This document shows positions 8,739 to 18,046 of a stretch of DNA of 64,000 bases, piece after piece (the stretch's first letter is position 1; every line of letters begins with the position of its first letter). Under the pieces are notes generated by a model that made no database searches, was not told the DNA's origin, and saw only the letters and a program-made list of their open reading frames with translations. The DNA is taken from assembly GCF_900182735.1 (NCBI RefSeq), contig NZ_FXTU01000003.1, forward strand, positions 417,463-481,462, read 5' to 3'. The DNA comes from Laceyella tengchongensis. GTDB lineage: Bacteria; Bacillota; Bacilli; Thermoactinomycetales; Thermoactinomycetaceae. A program made the translations under genes and the position numbers.

Positions 8739-9233
8739 ATGTCTAACCAATTGATTGTGGATGCTTTTATTGAGATCCCTACTGGAAGCCAAAACAAATA
8801 TGAATTTGACAAAGAGAAAGGCGTATTCCGTCTTGACCGGGTGCTGTACTCCCCCATGCATTATCCAACCGAATACGGTTACCTCGAAAACACCTTGGCT
8901 GAAGATGGAGATCCATTGGACATTCTTGTCCTGACCAGCTTCCCAACCTTCCCTGGTTGCGTGATCTCCAGCCGGGTTATCGGCGTGCTGCTCATGTCCG
9001 ACGACAAAGGTCCAGACGAAAAAGTATTGGCCGTGCCTGTGGATGACCCACGCTTCAATGGCGTAAACAGCTTGGATGATGTGGCTCCGCACGTCCTGAA
9101 AGAAATCGAACACTTCTTCCGCGTCTACAAAGACTTGGAAAACAAAGAAACCAACATCATCGGCTGGAAAGACGCTGCATTTGCCGCTGAACTCTACCAA
9201 CAATGCCTCGACCGTTACAAACAAAATAAATAA
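8739..9233 (+). CDS. ppa: Inorganic pyrophosphatase, family I
   Basis: Soluble Mg-dependent enzyme hydrolysing pyrophosphate to two phosphates, pulling biosynthetic reactions forward. The 164-residue length fits bacterial family I. Active-site landmarks are present: EIPTGSQNKYEFD, YPTEYGYLENTLAEDGDPLDILVL split over residues 43-66 with the DGDPLD metal motif, and VPVDDPRFN. Strong AGAGGAGGAAAG ribosome site; own terminator at 9241. Many Bacillales use the unrelated family II enzyme, so family I here is a useful lineage clue. Confidence 0.92.
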   Translation: MSNQLIVDAFIEIPTGSQNKYEFDKEKGVFRLDRVLYSPMHYPTEYGYLENTLAEDGDPLDILVLTSFPTFPGCVISSRVIGVLLMSDDKGPDEKVLAVPVDDPRFNGVNSLDDVAPHVLKEIEHFFRVYKDLENKETNIIGWKDAAFAAELYQQCLDRYKQNK

Positions 9234-9240
9234 TGATCCA

Positions 9241-9279
9241 ACCCCTTGCTTTGTGGTTTTCGTGAAGCAAGGGGTTTTT
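9241..9279 (+). terminator. Terminator after ppa
   Basis: ACCCCTTGCTT pairs with AAGCAAGGGGT and is followed by TTTTTG; it also faces the convergent helicase gene. Confidence 0.88.
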
Positions 9280-9281
9280 GT

Positions 9282-11438
9282 TCATTCCGGGCTGGACAAC
9301 AGGCCCAATTGCCGTGACAGCTCATAGTGGAGGGATTGCGTTTGGCCGGGGAACCGTACCAGGATCTTTCGTCCCGGCGCCACTCCGGCAAGCGGCGTCA
9401 CTTCCACAATGCTGCCCACACCGAAACGAATGTGGTTGACCGACATCCCCGGAGCCACTTCTTCACTGGCAAAGCGGAGTTGGGGCTGGGCTTTGCTCGT
9501 TGCGCGGGCAGACGTAAACACCCGGGCCGTTCGCTCCAACTCTCGCTTGCGTTCAAGCGGGGCACTCGTGGAGAAGCGCGCTCCCCCATGCCCCAATTCC
9601 TTAGCAAACGGGGACGGCGCCACTCTTTTGCCTTGTCTGGTTTGGCTGACAGAAAGCCAGCATTCCGTTTTAGCCCGAGTCATCCCCACGTACAAAAGGC
9701 GCCGCTCCTCTTCCCACGCGGCCGCTTTCCGTTGTTCCGATACCTGTAGGCTTCGGTGGTGTGGAAGTACCATCGCATGTAACCCGATGATATAGACACG
9801 GTCAAATTCCAATCCTTTTGAACGGTGAAGGGTCATCAGTTTGACAGGAGCGGTCGCATCAGAATGGCGCAATTGCCGCTCAACTTCTTGCGCATGGGCC
9901 AGGAGCCCTTGTCCATTCGCAAAATGGCGGGCCGCCAAGGCCAATTCATCCAAAGGTTCAAACAGGCTGGATTGATCACTCCCCGTTTCCTTAGCAAACG
10001 CTTCCAGATAACGGTCATAACCGATGCGTTCGCGAATATAAGCCACAGCTTCCTCGGCGTTCATCTCCGTCAAGCGCGGGACTTGATCCCGCAACTCACT
10101 CAAATACCGGACTTGGTAAGGTTCCAATCCATCTAAGCTGGGCAACGCCGCCAACAATGATCCCCCTTGTTTCTTCGCCCTTGCCCAACAAGCGTCAATC
10201 CAATCCTCATTGTAAAGATAGCGTTTAGGCTTATTGATAATCCGCACCAGCGCGTCCAGATCCTGTGGATTCCAAGCCAATTTTAAATAGGCGAACACGT
10301 CTTGAACTTGCCACCGCCGATAAAACGAACTCTCCCCCGACGCGACCATAAAGGGAATCCCTTTGCGCACCAAGGCATCAACCACCGCGCGTGCCTGAGT
10401 CGACGTTCGGTAGAGAATGGCCGTGTTCATCCCGTCAGTCAGGTGGGTTAAAATCTGTTCTGCTTCCTCTTCCTCATCAAGCGGTTCCATCCACTTCACA
10501 TCCGGCCCCCTCACCCCGGTTCCCGCCCGCGGTTTCCGCTGCCGGCGGCGGTTGTGACGAATCAATTGTTCACTCGCCTGAATCAATTCTTCAGTGGAGC
10601 GGTAATTGACAGACAGAATGATCCGCGCTAGCTCGGGAAAATATTTGTTTAGTTCAAGCATAAATTTGGGGTCGCTTCCGCGGAATCCGTAGATGGATTG
10701 ATCATCATCCCCCATCACAAACAAATGGCGGTGCTTCGCCGCCAATTTCACCAAGATCTCGTACTGCACCTGGTTGATATCCTGAAACTCGTCCACTAGT
10801 ATATGTTGGAACTTCGTTTGCCAGTGGGAGAGCCATTCCGATTGTCGACAACATGCATGCACAGCTAAAAGAATGTCATCATAATCCCACATTCCGCGTT
10901 CCGATTTCATGCTTTCATATGCTGTATACAAATCCCGAAAGAGAATATTCTTCTGTTTTTCGACTCGCAACCGTGCCGGCAAAATCCCATTGTTTTTGCA
11001 CAGCCCGATTTGGTTTAGATAAGTGGACACCGTCTCTTCATCGGTCGGTAATTCCCGCTCCGCTAACAATTCCCGCATTACAGCGGTCTGTTCGGCTTGT
11101 CCCATAAGAGGAGGAACGTTGCAACCGCTCTCGCGCAACATCTGCAAAAACAACGAATGAAAAGTGCCAACAGCCAACTCCCGGGTGCGAGCAGGCATCA
11201 CTTGTTCCAATCGCTCCCGCATCTCCCGCGCGGCGGCCCGGGTAAATGTGACCAACATCAATTCGTTCGCCGGGATACCCTGCTCCAACAAATACAAAAC
11301 GCGCCGAGTCAGCACAGTCGTCTTCCCACTACCCGGACCGGCAAACACCGCCGTGGGGCCGATCGGCGCGGTCACCGCCTTCCGCTGGTCGTCATTCAAC
11401 CCACTTAACAACATCTCCATTCCCGACACTTGCAGCAA
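9282..11438 (-). CDS. UvrD/PcrA-like superfamily 1 DNA helicase
   Basis: 718-residue 3'-5' DNA helicase. Motif I is FAGPGSGKTTVL, motif II is LVDEFQDIN, motif III is GDDDQSIYGFRG, motif IV is LSVNYRST, and motifs V and VI are MTLHRSKGLEFD and LLYVGMTRAK. The C-terminus has a small KOW-like tail (FGVGSIVEVTPL) resembling the PcrA RNA-polymerase-binding module. The TTG at 11438 follows AAGGAGG at good spacing. The gene is isolated and lacks the usual pcrA-ligA neighbour, so it may be a second UvrD-like helicase rather than PcrA itself. Confidence 0.85.
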   Translation of the reverse strand: MLQVSGMEMLLSGLNDDQRKAVTAPIGPTAVFAGPGSGKTTVLTRRVLYLLEQGIPANELMLVTFTRAAAREMRERLEQVMPARTRELAVGTFHSLFLQMLRESGCNVPPLMGQAEQTAVMRELLAERELPTDEETVSTYLNQIGLCKNNGILPARLRVEKQKNILFRDLYTAYESMKSERGMWDYDDILLAVHACCRQSEWLSHWQTKFQHILVDEFQDINQVQYEILVKLAAKHRHLFVMGDDDQSIYGFRGSDPKFMLELNKYFPELARIILSVNYRSTEELIQASEQLIRHNRRRQRKPRAGTGVRGPDVKWMEPLDEEEEAEQILTHLTDGMNTAILYRTSTQARAVVDALVRKGIPFMVASGESSFYRRWQVQDVFAYLKLAWNPQDLDALVRIINKPKRYLYNEDWIDACWARAKKQGGSLLAALPSLDGLEPYQVRYLSELRDQVPRLTEMNAEEAVAYIRERIGYDRYLEAFAKETGSDQSSLFEPLDELALAARHFANGQGLLAHAQEVERQLRHSDATAPVKLMTLHRSKGLEFDRVYIIGLHAMVLPHHRSLQVSEQRKAAAWEEERRLLYVGMTRAKTECWLSVSQTRQGKRVAPSPFAKELGHGGARFSTSAPLERKRELERTARVFTSARATSKAQPQLRFASEEVAPGMSVNHIRFGVGSIVEVTPLAGVAPGRKILVRFPGQTQSLHYELSRQLGLLSSPE

Positions 11439-11546
11439 CTCGCGTCCTCCTTTCCTTAATGTTCACGCTCATTTCGATTAGGTTATATCTTATCACAAAT
11501 CAGCCGACACACTTAACCCAGAAAAAAATTTTTTTACTCTTCACAG

Positions 11547-11575
11547 TTGACACTACTGATTCAACATGCTAAATT
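11547..11575 (+). promoter_or_regulatory. Sigma-A promoter of the serine operon
   Basis: TTGACA (11547-11552), 17-base spacer, TAAATT (11570-11575). It lies just upstream of the T-box leader. Confidence 0.75.
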
Positions 11576-11589
11576 AGGTATCAAATTTA

Positions 11590-11878
11590 GATTAGCAACG
11601 CGATGAAGGAGCCAAGCATCAATGGTGAACTCTCAGAGAGCCGATGGTTGCTGTGAATCGGCAGTTTGCCTGATGTGGAGCACTCCCGAGTGGCTGATTG
11701 AACCGCTATGAAGTAGATCAGCACGGTTGACCCGTTATCCACTAGAGTCGATATGGCAGATCATGCCCATCGACTCGCCAAGGCTGTCAGCGTGAGCCGA
11801 CAGTGAATGAGGGTGGCACCACGTACCCCACGTCCCTCTGCCCAAACGAATTGGGTGGAGTAGGCGTGGGGTTTTTTA
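11590..11878 (+). ncRNA. T-box riboswitch (probably tRNA-Ser) controlling serine biosynthesis
   Basis: The conserved T-box GGGTGGCACCACG is at 11811-11823, directly before an intrinsic terminator whose arms are ACCCCACG (11825) and CGTGGGGT (11865) with a T run. The AGAGAGCC ... GGTTGCTGTGAA part upstream matches the conserved distal stem I. Uncharged tRNA would stabilise the antiterminator and switch on the downstream genes. A TCC serine triplet lies at 11684-11686, but I could not fold stem I well enough to assign the specifier. Serine is inferred mainly from the serC-like and serA genes downstream. Confidence 0.85.
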
Positions 11879-11904
11879 TATATGACGAAGGAGGAAATAC
11901 AAAG

Positions 11905-13059
11905 ATGAATTGGCAAGATAAAGCCCATTTGCGAATTCCCGGACCGACCCCGATCCCACTTCGGATCCAGCAAGCGATGTCCAAGCCGATGATCGGACAC
12001 CGCGGACAGGCGGCCTCCCGATTGTTGCAAGAATGCGCGACATCGTTGCGCGCTCTGTTTGGCACAACCCATACCCCGCTCATTTTGACAGGGAGCGGCA
12101 CCTCCGCTTTGGAAGCAGCCGTAACCAATGCGGTACAACCGGGGGATGAAGCGATTGTTGTGGTGACAGGGGCATTCGGAGATCGTTTCGCCAAAATAGT
12201 GGAACGATACGGAATTGCCTTGCATCGATTGGATGTCCCGTGGGGAACCTCTTGTTCACCTGAGCAGTTGGCTACCTTCGTGCAAAACCATCCTCGGGCC
12301 AAGGCGGTATTCCTCACTTATTGCGAGACTTCTACCGCCGTGCTCAATCCCATTGCCGAGCTGGCAAAGGCGGTCCACGATCATTCAGACGCGTTGGTCA
12401 TCGTCGACGGTGTCAGCTGTCTGGGCGCAGTACCCTGCCACATGGATGACTGGCAGGTGGATATCATGGTGACCGGTTCCCAAAAAGTGTTGATGCTTCC
12501 ACCCGGCCTCGCTATGGTCGCAGTGAGCGAACGAGCATGGAAACGCATTGAACAGCAAACACAGCCCCGTTTTTATCTCGACCTTACTGCATACAAGCGA
12601 AGCATGGAACAACATTCCGCTCCATACACCCCGGCCGTATCTCTGTTGTACGGCTTGAAGGAAGCATTGCTCATGCTGGAAGAAGAAGGATGGGAAAACG
12701 TCTTTGCACGTCATCAACGCTTAATGCGCATGACCCGCGCGGGGCTTAGGGCACTAGGATTGCCGTTACTCACTTCCGACGATGACGCTTCCCCGACGGT
12801 CACCGCCATCGACGGACGGCAAACGGCATGGGATACAGAGTCCTTGCGCAAACACATGAGCGAAATGAACGTCACCATCGCTGGCGGCCAACAACATCTG
12901 AAAGGCCAAATTGCCAGAATCGGCCACATGGGTTACTGCGATGAGCTAGACGTGCTTACAGTCTTGGGCGTGTTGGAGATGGCATGTTTTAAAATGGGCG
13001 TACCTGTAGAGTTGGGAACTGGCGTAAAAGCAGCACAAGAGGTGATATTGCATGTATAA
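11905..13059 (+). CDS. Class V aminotransferase, serine-pathway (PLP-dependent, AGT/SPT type)
   Basis: 384-residue PLP enzyme of the alanine-glyoxylate/serine-pyruvate aminotransferase family. The N-terminus RIPGPTPIP, the cofactor-phosphate loop TGSGTSALEAA, the Asp in VIVDGVS and the Schiff-base lysine in TGSQKVLMLPPG are all visible. The start is the ATG at 11905 behind GAAGGAGGAAATAC; the open frame extending to 11803 only covers the T-box. It overlaps serA by 8 bases under one T-box, so it most likely serves as the phosphoserine aminotransferase, as in other organisms that pair this family with SerA. Confidence 0.85.
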   Translation: MNWQDKAHLRIPGPTPIPLRIQQAMSKPMIGHRGQAASRLLQECATSLRALFGTTHTPLILTGSGTSALEAAVTNAVQPGDEAIVVVTGAFGDRFAKIVERYGIALHRLDVPWGTSCSPEQLATFVQNHPRAKAVFLTYCETSTAVLNPIAELAKAVHDHSDALVIVDGVSCLGAVPCHMDDWQVDIMVTGSQKVLMLPPGLAMVAVSERAWKRIEQQTQPRFYLDLTAYKRSMEQHSAPYTPAVSLLYGLKEALLMLEEEGWENVFARHQRLMRMTRAGLRALGLPLLTSDDDASPTVTAIDGRQTAWDTESLRKHMSEMNVTIAGGQQHLKGQIARIGHMGYCDELDVLTVLGVLEMACFKMGVPVELGTGVKAAQEVILHV

Positions 13060-14632
13060 AGTATTGATTACCGATCCGTTGAGCGATCAGGGCATTGACA
13101 AACTGTTGCGGGCCGAAGACGTCGAAGTCGTGCGAAAAATCGGTTTGACAGGCGAGGCATTGTTGTCAGAAATCGCCACTGCCGATGCTCTATTGGTACG
13201 AAGTCAGACCAAAGTGACTGAAGAAGTGATCAATCAAGGAAGCCGGTTGAAAGTGATCGCCCGCGCCGGCGTTGGTGTTGACAACATTGATATCCCCGCA
13301 GCCACTAGAAAAGGGGTGATCGTCGTCAACGCCCCCGATGGCAACACGATCTCCACCGCGGAACACACTTTTGCCATGCTCATATCCTTGGCTCGCAACA
13401 TTCCTCAGGCTCACCGTACCGTGATAAACGGGGAATGGAACCGAAAAGCTTTTGTCGGGGTGGAGTTGAACCAAAAAACGTTGAGCATCATCGGCTTTGG
13501 GCGGATCGGTTCGGAATTGGCCAAGCGTGCCAAAGCATTCCGCATGAACGTGATCGCCTTCGACCCTTATCTAACTGAAGAGCGGGCGCAAAAATTTGGC
13601 GTACAAAAAGCATCTTTCAACGAAGCAATTGCCGCTGGCGACTTTATCACCGTGCACACCCCGCTTACCAAAGAAACACGCCATATGATCAACCATGAGG
13701 TGTTCGACAAAATGAAAGACGGCGTCCGCATCCTCAACTGCGCCCGTGGTGGCATCATCGACGAAACCGCTCTTTATGACGCCATTGTTTCCGGCAAAGT
13801 CGCCGGGGCCGCTCTCGATGTGTTTGAGGTTGAACCGCCAGGCAATCACCCGTTGTTTACTTTGCCACAGGTGATATGTACACCGCATTTGGGCGCTTCC
13901 ACCATTGAAGCGCAGGAAAATGTGGCGGTAGATGTGTCCGAAGAAGTGCTTCATATCCTGCGTGGCGAGCCGTTTAAAAATGCGGTCAACCTCCCTTCCA
14001 TCCCGGCGGAATTGCAACAAAAACTGGCTCCTTACCATGAGTTGGTCGAAAAGCTGGGGCATTTCGTGGGTCAAATGACCACCGAGGCGATCAAAGAAAT
14101 CACCATCACGTACGCTGGGGAACTGGCTGAAGGGGACGTGGCTCCCCTTACGCGGATGATGCTAAAAGCAGTCCTTTCGCATCATTTAGCAGATATCAAC
14201 TTTGTGAACGCCCCCCACTTGGCCAAACAGCGCGGCATACATGTGCTGGAACAGAAATCAGGACACAGCCACGGTTTCACTCAATGGCTGAATATTGAAG
14301 TCAAAACGGACAAAAACCAGCATCAAGTCAGTGGCACCTTGCTCAACGGTTTTGGACCGCGCATCATCAAAATCGACCAATTCCCGGTTGATGTTTCCCC
14401 CAAGGGACATCTGCTGTTCATCCAGCATCGGGATCAACCGGGCGCCATCGGCCGAGTTGGCACATTGCTAGGTAGCCGGGATATCAACATCGCCACCATG
14501 CAGGTCGGTCGAAAGCAAGCAGGAGGACAGGCAATCATGATCCTCCGCATTGACAAAGCGATCCCTTACGACTTGATGAACGCTTTAAAACAAATGGATG
14601 AGATCCAATCCGTGATGGAAATCGACCTGTGA
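13052..14632 (+). CDS. serA: D-3-phosphoglycerate dehydrogenase
   Basis: First enzyme of serine synthesis, oxidising 3-phosphoglycerate with NAD. The 526-residue long form has the substrate domain, NAD motif IIGFGRIGSELA, the catalytic region LNCARGGIIDETAL with TPHLGAST, then an intervening domain and a C-terminal ACT domain (LFIQHRDQPGAIGRVGTLLG) for serine feedback. It is translationally coupled to the preceding aminotransferase by overlap. Confidence 0.95.
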   Translation: MYKVLITDPLSDQGIDKLLRAEDVEVVRKIGLTGEALLSEIATADALLVRSQTKVTEEVINQGSRLKVIARAGVGVDNIDIPAATRKGVIVVNAPDGNTISTAEHTFAMLISLARNIPQAHRTVINGEWNRKAFVGVELNQKTLSIIGFGRIGSELAKRAKAFRMNVIAFDPYLTEERAQKFGVQKASFNEAIAAGDFITVHTPLTKETRHMINHEVFDKMKDGVRILNCARGGIIDETALYDAIVSGKVAGAALDVFEVEPPGNHPLFTLPQVICTPHLGASTIEAQENVAVDVSEEVLHILRGEPFKNAVNLPSIPAELQQKLAPYHELVEKLGHFVGQMTTEAIKEITITYAGELAEGDVAPLTRMMLKAVLSHHLADINFVNAPHLAKQRGIHVLEQKSGHSHGFTQWLNIEVKTDKNQHQVSGTLLNGFGPRIIKIDQFPVDVSPKGHLLFIQHRDQPGAIGRVGTLLGSRDINIATMQVGRKQAGGQAIMILRIDKAIPYDLMNALKQMDEIQSVMEIDL

Positions 14633-14732
14633 GCCTCCCTTGTCCGGCGCTAGTGAATGGGATAAACTAGCAATAGTTTGTTCATACGTGACTGGATGCG
14701 ATCCGTCACGGCATCAAGGAGGACTGCCAACC

Positions 14733-15419
14733 ATGGAACTGAACGGAAAAGTTGTCATTGTCACCGGAGCCAGCAAAGGATTGGGAAAAGCCATCACCAA
14801 ACGGTTGGCCTTGGGCGGGGCGACAGTCATCGCCAGCGCCCGAAGCCAAGCCAAGCTGGAAGCAGTGGCAGAAGCCAATCCTGAGCGGATTCACCCATTT
14901 GCCTGTGACGTCACGAACAGTCAACAAGTGCAAGACTTAGTGCAATTCGCGATCCAACGTTTTGGTCGGTTGGATGTGCTGATCAACAATGCCGGCCTCG
15001 GCCACTTCGCCCCCGTTGACGAACTCACCGAGTCGCAATGGGATGAAATGATGAATGTTAATCTCAAAGGAGCCTTCCTCACTTGCAAATATGCAATTCC
15101 CCACCTCAAGGCGACGGAGGGACATATCGTCAATATCTCCAGTGTAGCTGGGACGGAAGCTTTTGCTCGCGGCGGCGGGTACTGCGCATCCAAGTTTGGA
15201 TTGATGGCGTTGACCGACGCGTTGACCCAAGAATTGAAGCCGCACCATGTGAAAGTCTCCGCCTTGTGCCCCGGCTCTATCAAGACCGAATTCGGACGGC
15301 AAAAAGACTACGCGATGGAAGCGGAGCAGGTCGCTGAAGCGGTCTGGACTATCGTGTCCGCGCCCAAGGGAGTCATCTACAATACCATTATCATGCGCCC
15401 GCTGGTTCCCGCCAAGTAA
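14733..15419 (+). CDS. Short-chain dehydrogenase/reductase
   Basis: 228-residue classical SDR. The cofactor motif is TGASKGLGKAI, followed by NNAGLGH, the catalytic Ser in VNISSVAGTEA, and YCASKFG with the Tyr-Lys pair; the PG motif is LCPGSIKTEF. The start is the ATG at 14733 behind CAAGGAGG. It follows serA by 100 bases with its own ribosome site and ends at a terminator, so it may be read through from the T-box unit. Substrate not predictable; the family includes 3-oxoacyl-ACP reductases and sugar dehydrogenases. Confidence 0.85.
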   Translation: MELNGKVVIVTGASKGLGKAITKRLALGGATVIASARSQAKLEAVAEANPERIHPFACDVTNSQQVQDLVQFAIQRFGRLDVLINNAGLGHFAPVDELTESQWDEMMNVNLKGAFLTCKYAIPHLKATEGHIVNISSVAGTEAFARGGGYCASKFGLMALTDALTQELKPHHVKVSALCPGSIKTEFGRQKDYAMEAEQVAEAVWTIVSAPKGVIYNTIIMRPLVPAK

Positions 15420-15463
15420 AGGGGCTACAACCCAATCAGGAAAGTACGCGCAGCGGGCAATAA

Positions 15464-15502
15464 AAAAAGACCGTTATCCCTCTTAGGGTAACGGTCTTTT
15501 TC
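15464..15502. terminator. Bidirectional terminator between SDR gene and resE
   Basis: AAAAAGACCGTTA and TAACGGTCTTTTT form a long stem around a short loop, with A and T runs on both sides for the convergent genes. Confidence 0.88.
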
Positions 15503-15505
15503 TTT

Positions 15506-17308
15506 TTATGCGTACAACACCTCATCAGCCACACGCACAGGCAACTCTACGATAAAGACAGTGCCTACGCCCAGTTGGCTCTTCACCGACACGTTACCTC
15601 CGTGGGCGGTGACCAGATGTTTCACAATGGACAGGCCCAAGCCTGTTCCACCGGACTTTCCTCTGGTTCGTGCCTTGTCCGCCTTATAAAAGCGTTCAAA
15701 GACGAAGGGCACATCTTCTTCGGGAATACCCGAGCCCGTGTCTTCCACTTCCAGAAAGATGCGTTCTCCTTTCTGGTGCACATGGACTGTCACAGAACCG
15801 CCCGTCGGTGTATGACGGATCGCATTGTCCACTAGGTTGGTCAACACTTGCTCAATCTTGTCTTCATCCCAAAACACTGTCGGCAAATGTTCGGCCAAAT
15901 CCGCTTCCAAACGGACTTCTTGTTCTCGCGCAAGGTTTTGGAATTTGCGAATGACCCGTTGCACGAATTTGTCCAACGGCTTCTCGGCCGGCTCCACTTG
16001 AATGTGACCTGCCTCCATTCGGGCCAGATCCAGCAATTCGCGCACCAAGCGCCCCATCCGTTGCGATTCCTCGTTGATCACTTGCGCAATCTCTCTCCGC
16101 TCTTCCGGCGTTTCCGCTATATCGTCGAGCAAAGCTTCGCTGTAGCCTTGCAACATCGCCAGAGGCGTTCTCAATTCATGCGACACATTGGCAACGAAAT
16201 CCTTGCGCAGCTTGTCCAAGCGCCGTTCTTCCGTCACATCCCGCAACACAGCCACCACTCCACGCACTTGATCGCCCGCATACAGTGGCGACATCATGAC
16301 AACCCACGTGCGCCCATGTTCTGAGATGTCCCCTGTATGTTCTTGCGTATCCTCGATCACCTTGTTGAAGAGAGCTTGCAAAGAAGGGGGCAGAGCATTT
16401 TTCTTCACTTCTCCTCTCCACAACGACAAAAAGCCCTCGCCGATGGGATTAGTCATGATGATTTTGCCAAACTTGTTGATGGTCAACACACCATCGGACA
16501 TGCTTCGCAAAATGCTTGCCAACTGCTCCTTCTCCTGTGACAACTGGTGAATCGTGTCTTCCAACTGTGAGGCCAAGCGGTTGAAAGTCATAGCCAACTC
16601 GGCGATTTCATCCCGTTCATGGTAGCGCACCGGCACCCGTGTCGAAAATTCCCCACGAGCCATTTTCTCCACTGCTCGCTTCATCTGGATCAAAGGCTGC
16701 GAAATGCGCGAAGACAGGAAGAAGGCGAAAATCGTCGTCAAGACGATGCCGATCAAGAACGTGTAGAAAATCCACCGTTTGATGTCGGCTTCGCTCAGAT
16801 GATCCTGCACTTGATACAACACGATAGCCCCAGACGGCTTTTTATCCTTGATATAAGGCACCGCCACCAGCAAAATGTCGTTCTTCAATAATGGATTTCC
16901 CGGGCGGGGGTTGGTTTGCAGGCGAACCTTCCCCCGCATGGTAATCGACTGACCCTTCAAGACCTTCTTTAACTCTTCATCCGTCAATATCTCCCGCCAC
17001 TGCACGTTGGGCACGTGCGGCGAAACCCCGATGGGGCTAACAGAGCCGCTCGCATCCAACACCACCAAGTATGTACCGAATTCGGACGCCCCCATCAGCA
17101 CATTGTTGAGATATTGGGTCTGGTTGGGGCCGGCCTCTTTCAATTGGGTCTGAATACGCGTCGCCAACTTCTCAAGACTTTGTCTTTGTCCTTCGACATA
17201 GCTATTCTCGATCTGTTCGCTTAAAAACAGGCTCAACAACACCAAGATCAATGTGACGAGAATGATGATAGTCAACCATAATTTACCGACAACACTTCTT
17301 AAGATCAC
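15506..17308 (-). CDS. resE: Sensor histidine kinase ResE
   Basis: Membrane sensor kinase of the redox/oxygen-limitation two-component system. The 600-residue layout: TM1 (about 10-30), extracytoplasmic domain, TM2 (about 180-200), HAMP (FFLSSRISQPLIQMKRAV), PAS-like region, HisKA with NVSHELRTPL, and the ATPase boxes DNAIRHT, DTGSGIPEED and GTGLGLSIVKH. It overlaps resD by 4 bases. The name rests on the resB-resC-resD-resE order; WalK-type kinases look similar but have other neighbours. Confidence 0.88.
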   Translation of the reverse strand: MILRSVVGKLWLTIIILVTLILVLLSLFLSEQIENSYVEGQRQSLEKLATRIQTQLKEAGPNQTQYLNNVLMGASEFGTYLVVLDASGSVSPIGVSPHVPNVQWREILTDEELKKVLKGQSITMRGKVRLQTNPRPGNPLLKNDILLVAVPYIKDKKPSGAIVLYQVQDHLSEADIKRWIFYTFLIGIVLTTIFAFFLSSRISQPLIQMKRAVEKMARGEFSTRVPVRYHERDEIAELAMTFNRLASQLEDTIHQLSQEKEQLASILRSMSDGVLTINKFGKIIMTNPIGEGFLSLWRGEVKKNALPPSLQALFNKVIEDTQEHTGDISEHGRTWVVMMSPLYAGDQVRGVVAVLRDVTEERRLDKLRKDFVANVSHELRTPLAMLQGYSEALLDDIAETPEERREIAQVINEESQRMGRLVRELLDLARMEAGHIQVEPAEKPLDKFVQRVIRKFQNLAREQEVRLEADLAEHLPTVFWDEDKIEQVLTNLVDNAIRHTPTGGSVTVHVHQKGERIFLEVEDTGSGIPEEDVPFVFERFYKADKARTRGKSGGTGLGLSIVKHLVTAHGGNVSVKSQLGVGTVFIVELPVRVADEVLYA

Positions 17309-18021
17309 TCTTTCGGCACCTCTAACTTATAACCGACTCCCCAAACAGTGGTGATCATCTTCGCGGCTCTGGAGGAAGCACGGTTGAGTTTCTCGCGCAA
17401 ACGTTTCACATGCGTGTCAACCGTTCTCAAATCCCCAAAAAATTCATAATGCCACACATCGCGGAGCAATTGTTCCCGTGTGAACACTTTGTCTGGGGAT
17501 TTGGCCAAGTAGTACAGCAACTCGTATTCTTTGGGCGTAAGTTGAATTTTTTTGCCCCCCGCTTTCACCTCATGCGCATCGTGGTCAATGGTCAACTCGG
17601 GAAATACGAGTACATTGTGCGTCTCCGTATCCGTAGTGAGGAAAGCGGTGGCCGAAGCCCGTCTGAGCACCGCCTTCACCCGATGAACCAACTCGCGCGG
17701 GCTGAATGGCTTCACCACATAATCGTCGGTTCCCGCCTCAAATCCTTCCACACGATTGGCCTCTTCTCCTCTCGCAGTCAGCATAATAATGGGGGTTGCC
17801 TTCTTTTTGCGAATCTCGCCGCACACATCCAACCCATCCATCCCCGGTAACATCAAGTCGAGCAAAATCAAATCATAATCTGTAGAAAACGCCATTTCCA
17901 AAGCGATTTCGCCGTTTTCTGCCTCATCGATCAAATAACCTTCCCGCTCCAGATACATGCGGAGCAGACGGCGGATGCGATCCTCATCATCAACTACAAG
18001 AATGTGATATTGTTTTTCCAT
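17305..18021 (-). CDS. resD: Response regulator ResD
   Basis: 238-residue OmpR-family regulator. The receiver has VVDDEDRIR acidic residues, the phospho-acceptor Asp in LILLDLMLPGMDG, and lysine in DDYVVKPFS; the winged-helix C-terminus includes LTPKEYELLYYLA and TVDTHVKRLREKL. It activates respiration genes (including the res operon in Bacillus) under oxygen limitation. It lies between resC and resE with a 4-base overlap to resE. Confidence 0.92.
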   Translation of the reverse strand: MEKQYHILVVDDEDRIRRLLRMYLEREGYLIDEAENGEIALEMAFSTDYDLILLDLMLPGMDGLDVCGEIRKKKATPIIMLTARGEEANRVEGFEAGTDDYVVKPFSPRELVHRVKAVLRRASATAFLTTDTETHNVLVFPELTIDHDAHEVKAGGKKIQLTPKEYELLYYLAKSPDKVFTREQLLRDVWHYEFFGDLRTVDTHVKRLREKLNRASSRAAKMITTVWGVGYKLEVPKE

Positions 18022-18046
18022 TGCACTTTCACCCCGGCTGTTAAAC

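Noticed and set aside
8703..9224. 173-codon minus frame over ppa
   Set aside because: Antisense of pyrophosphatase; no independent support.
11803..11904. Upstream extension of the aminotransferase reading frame
   Set aside because: It lies inside the T-box terminator; the ATG at 11905 has the ribosome site and matches the family N-terminus.
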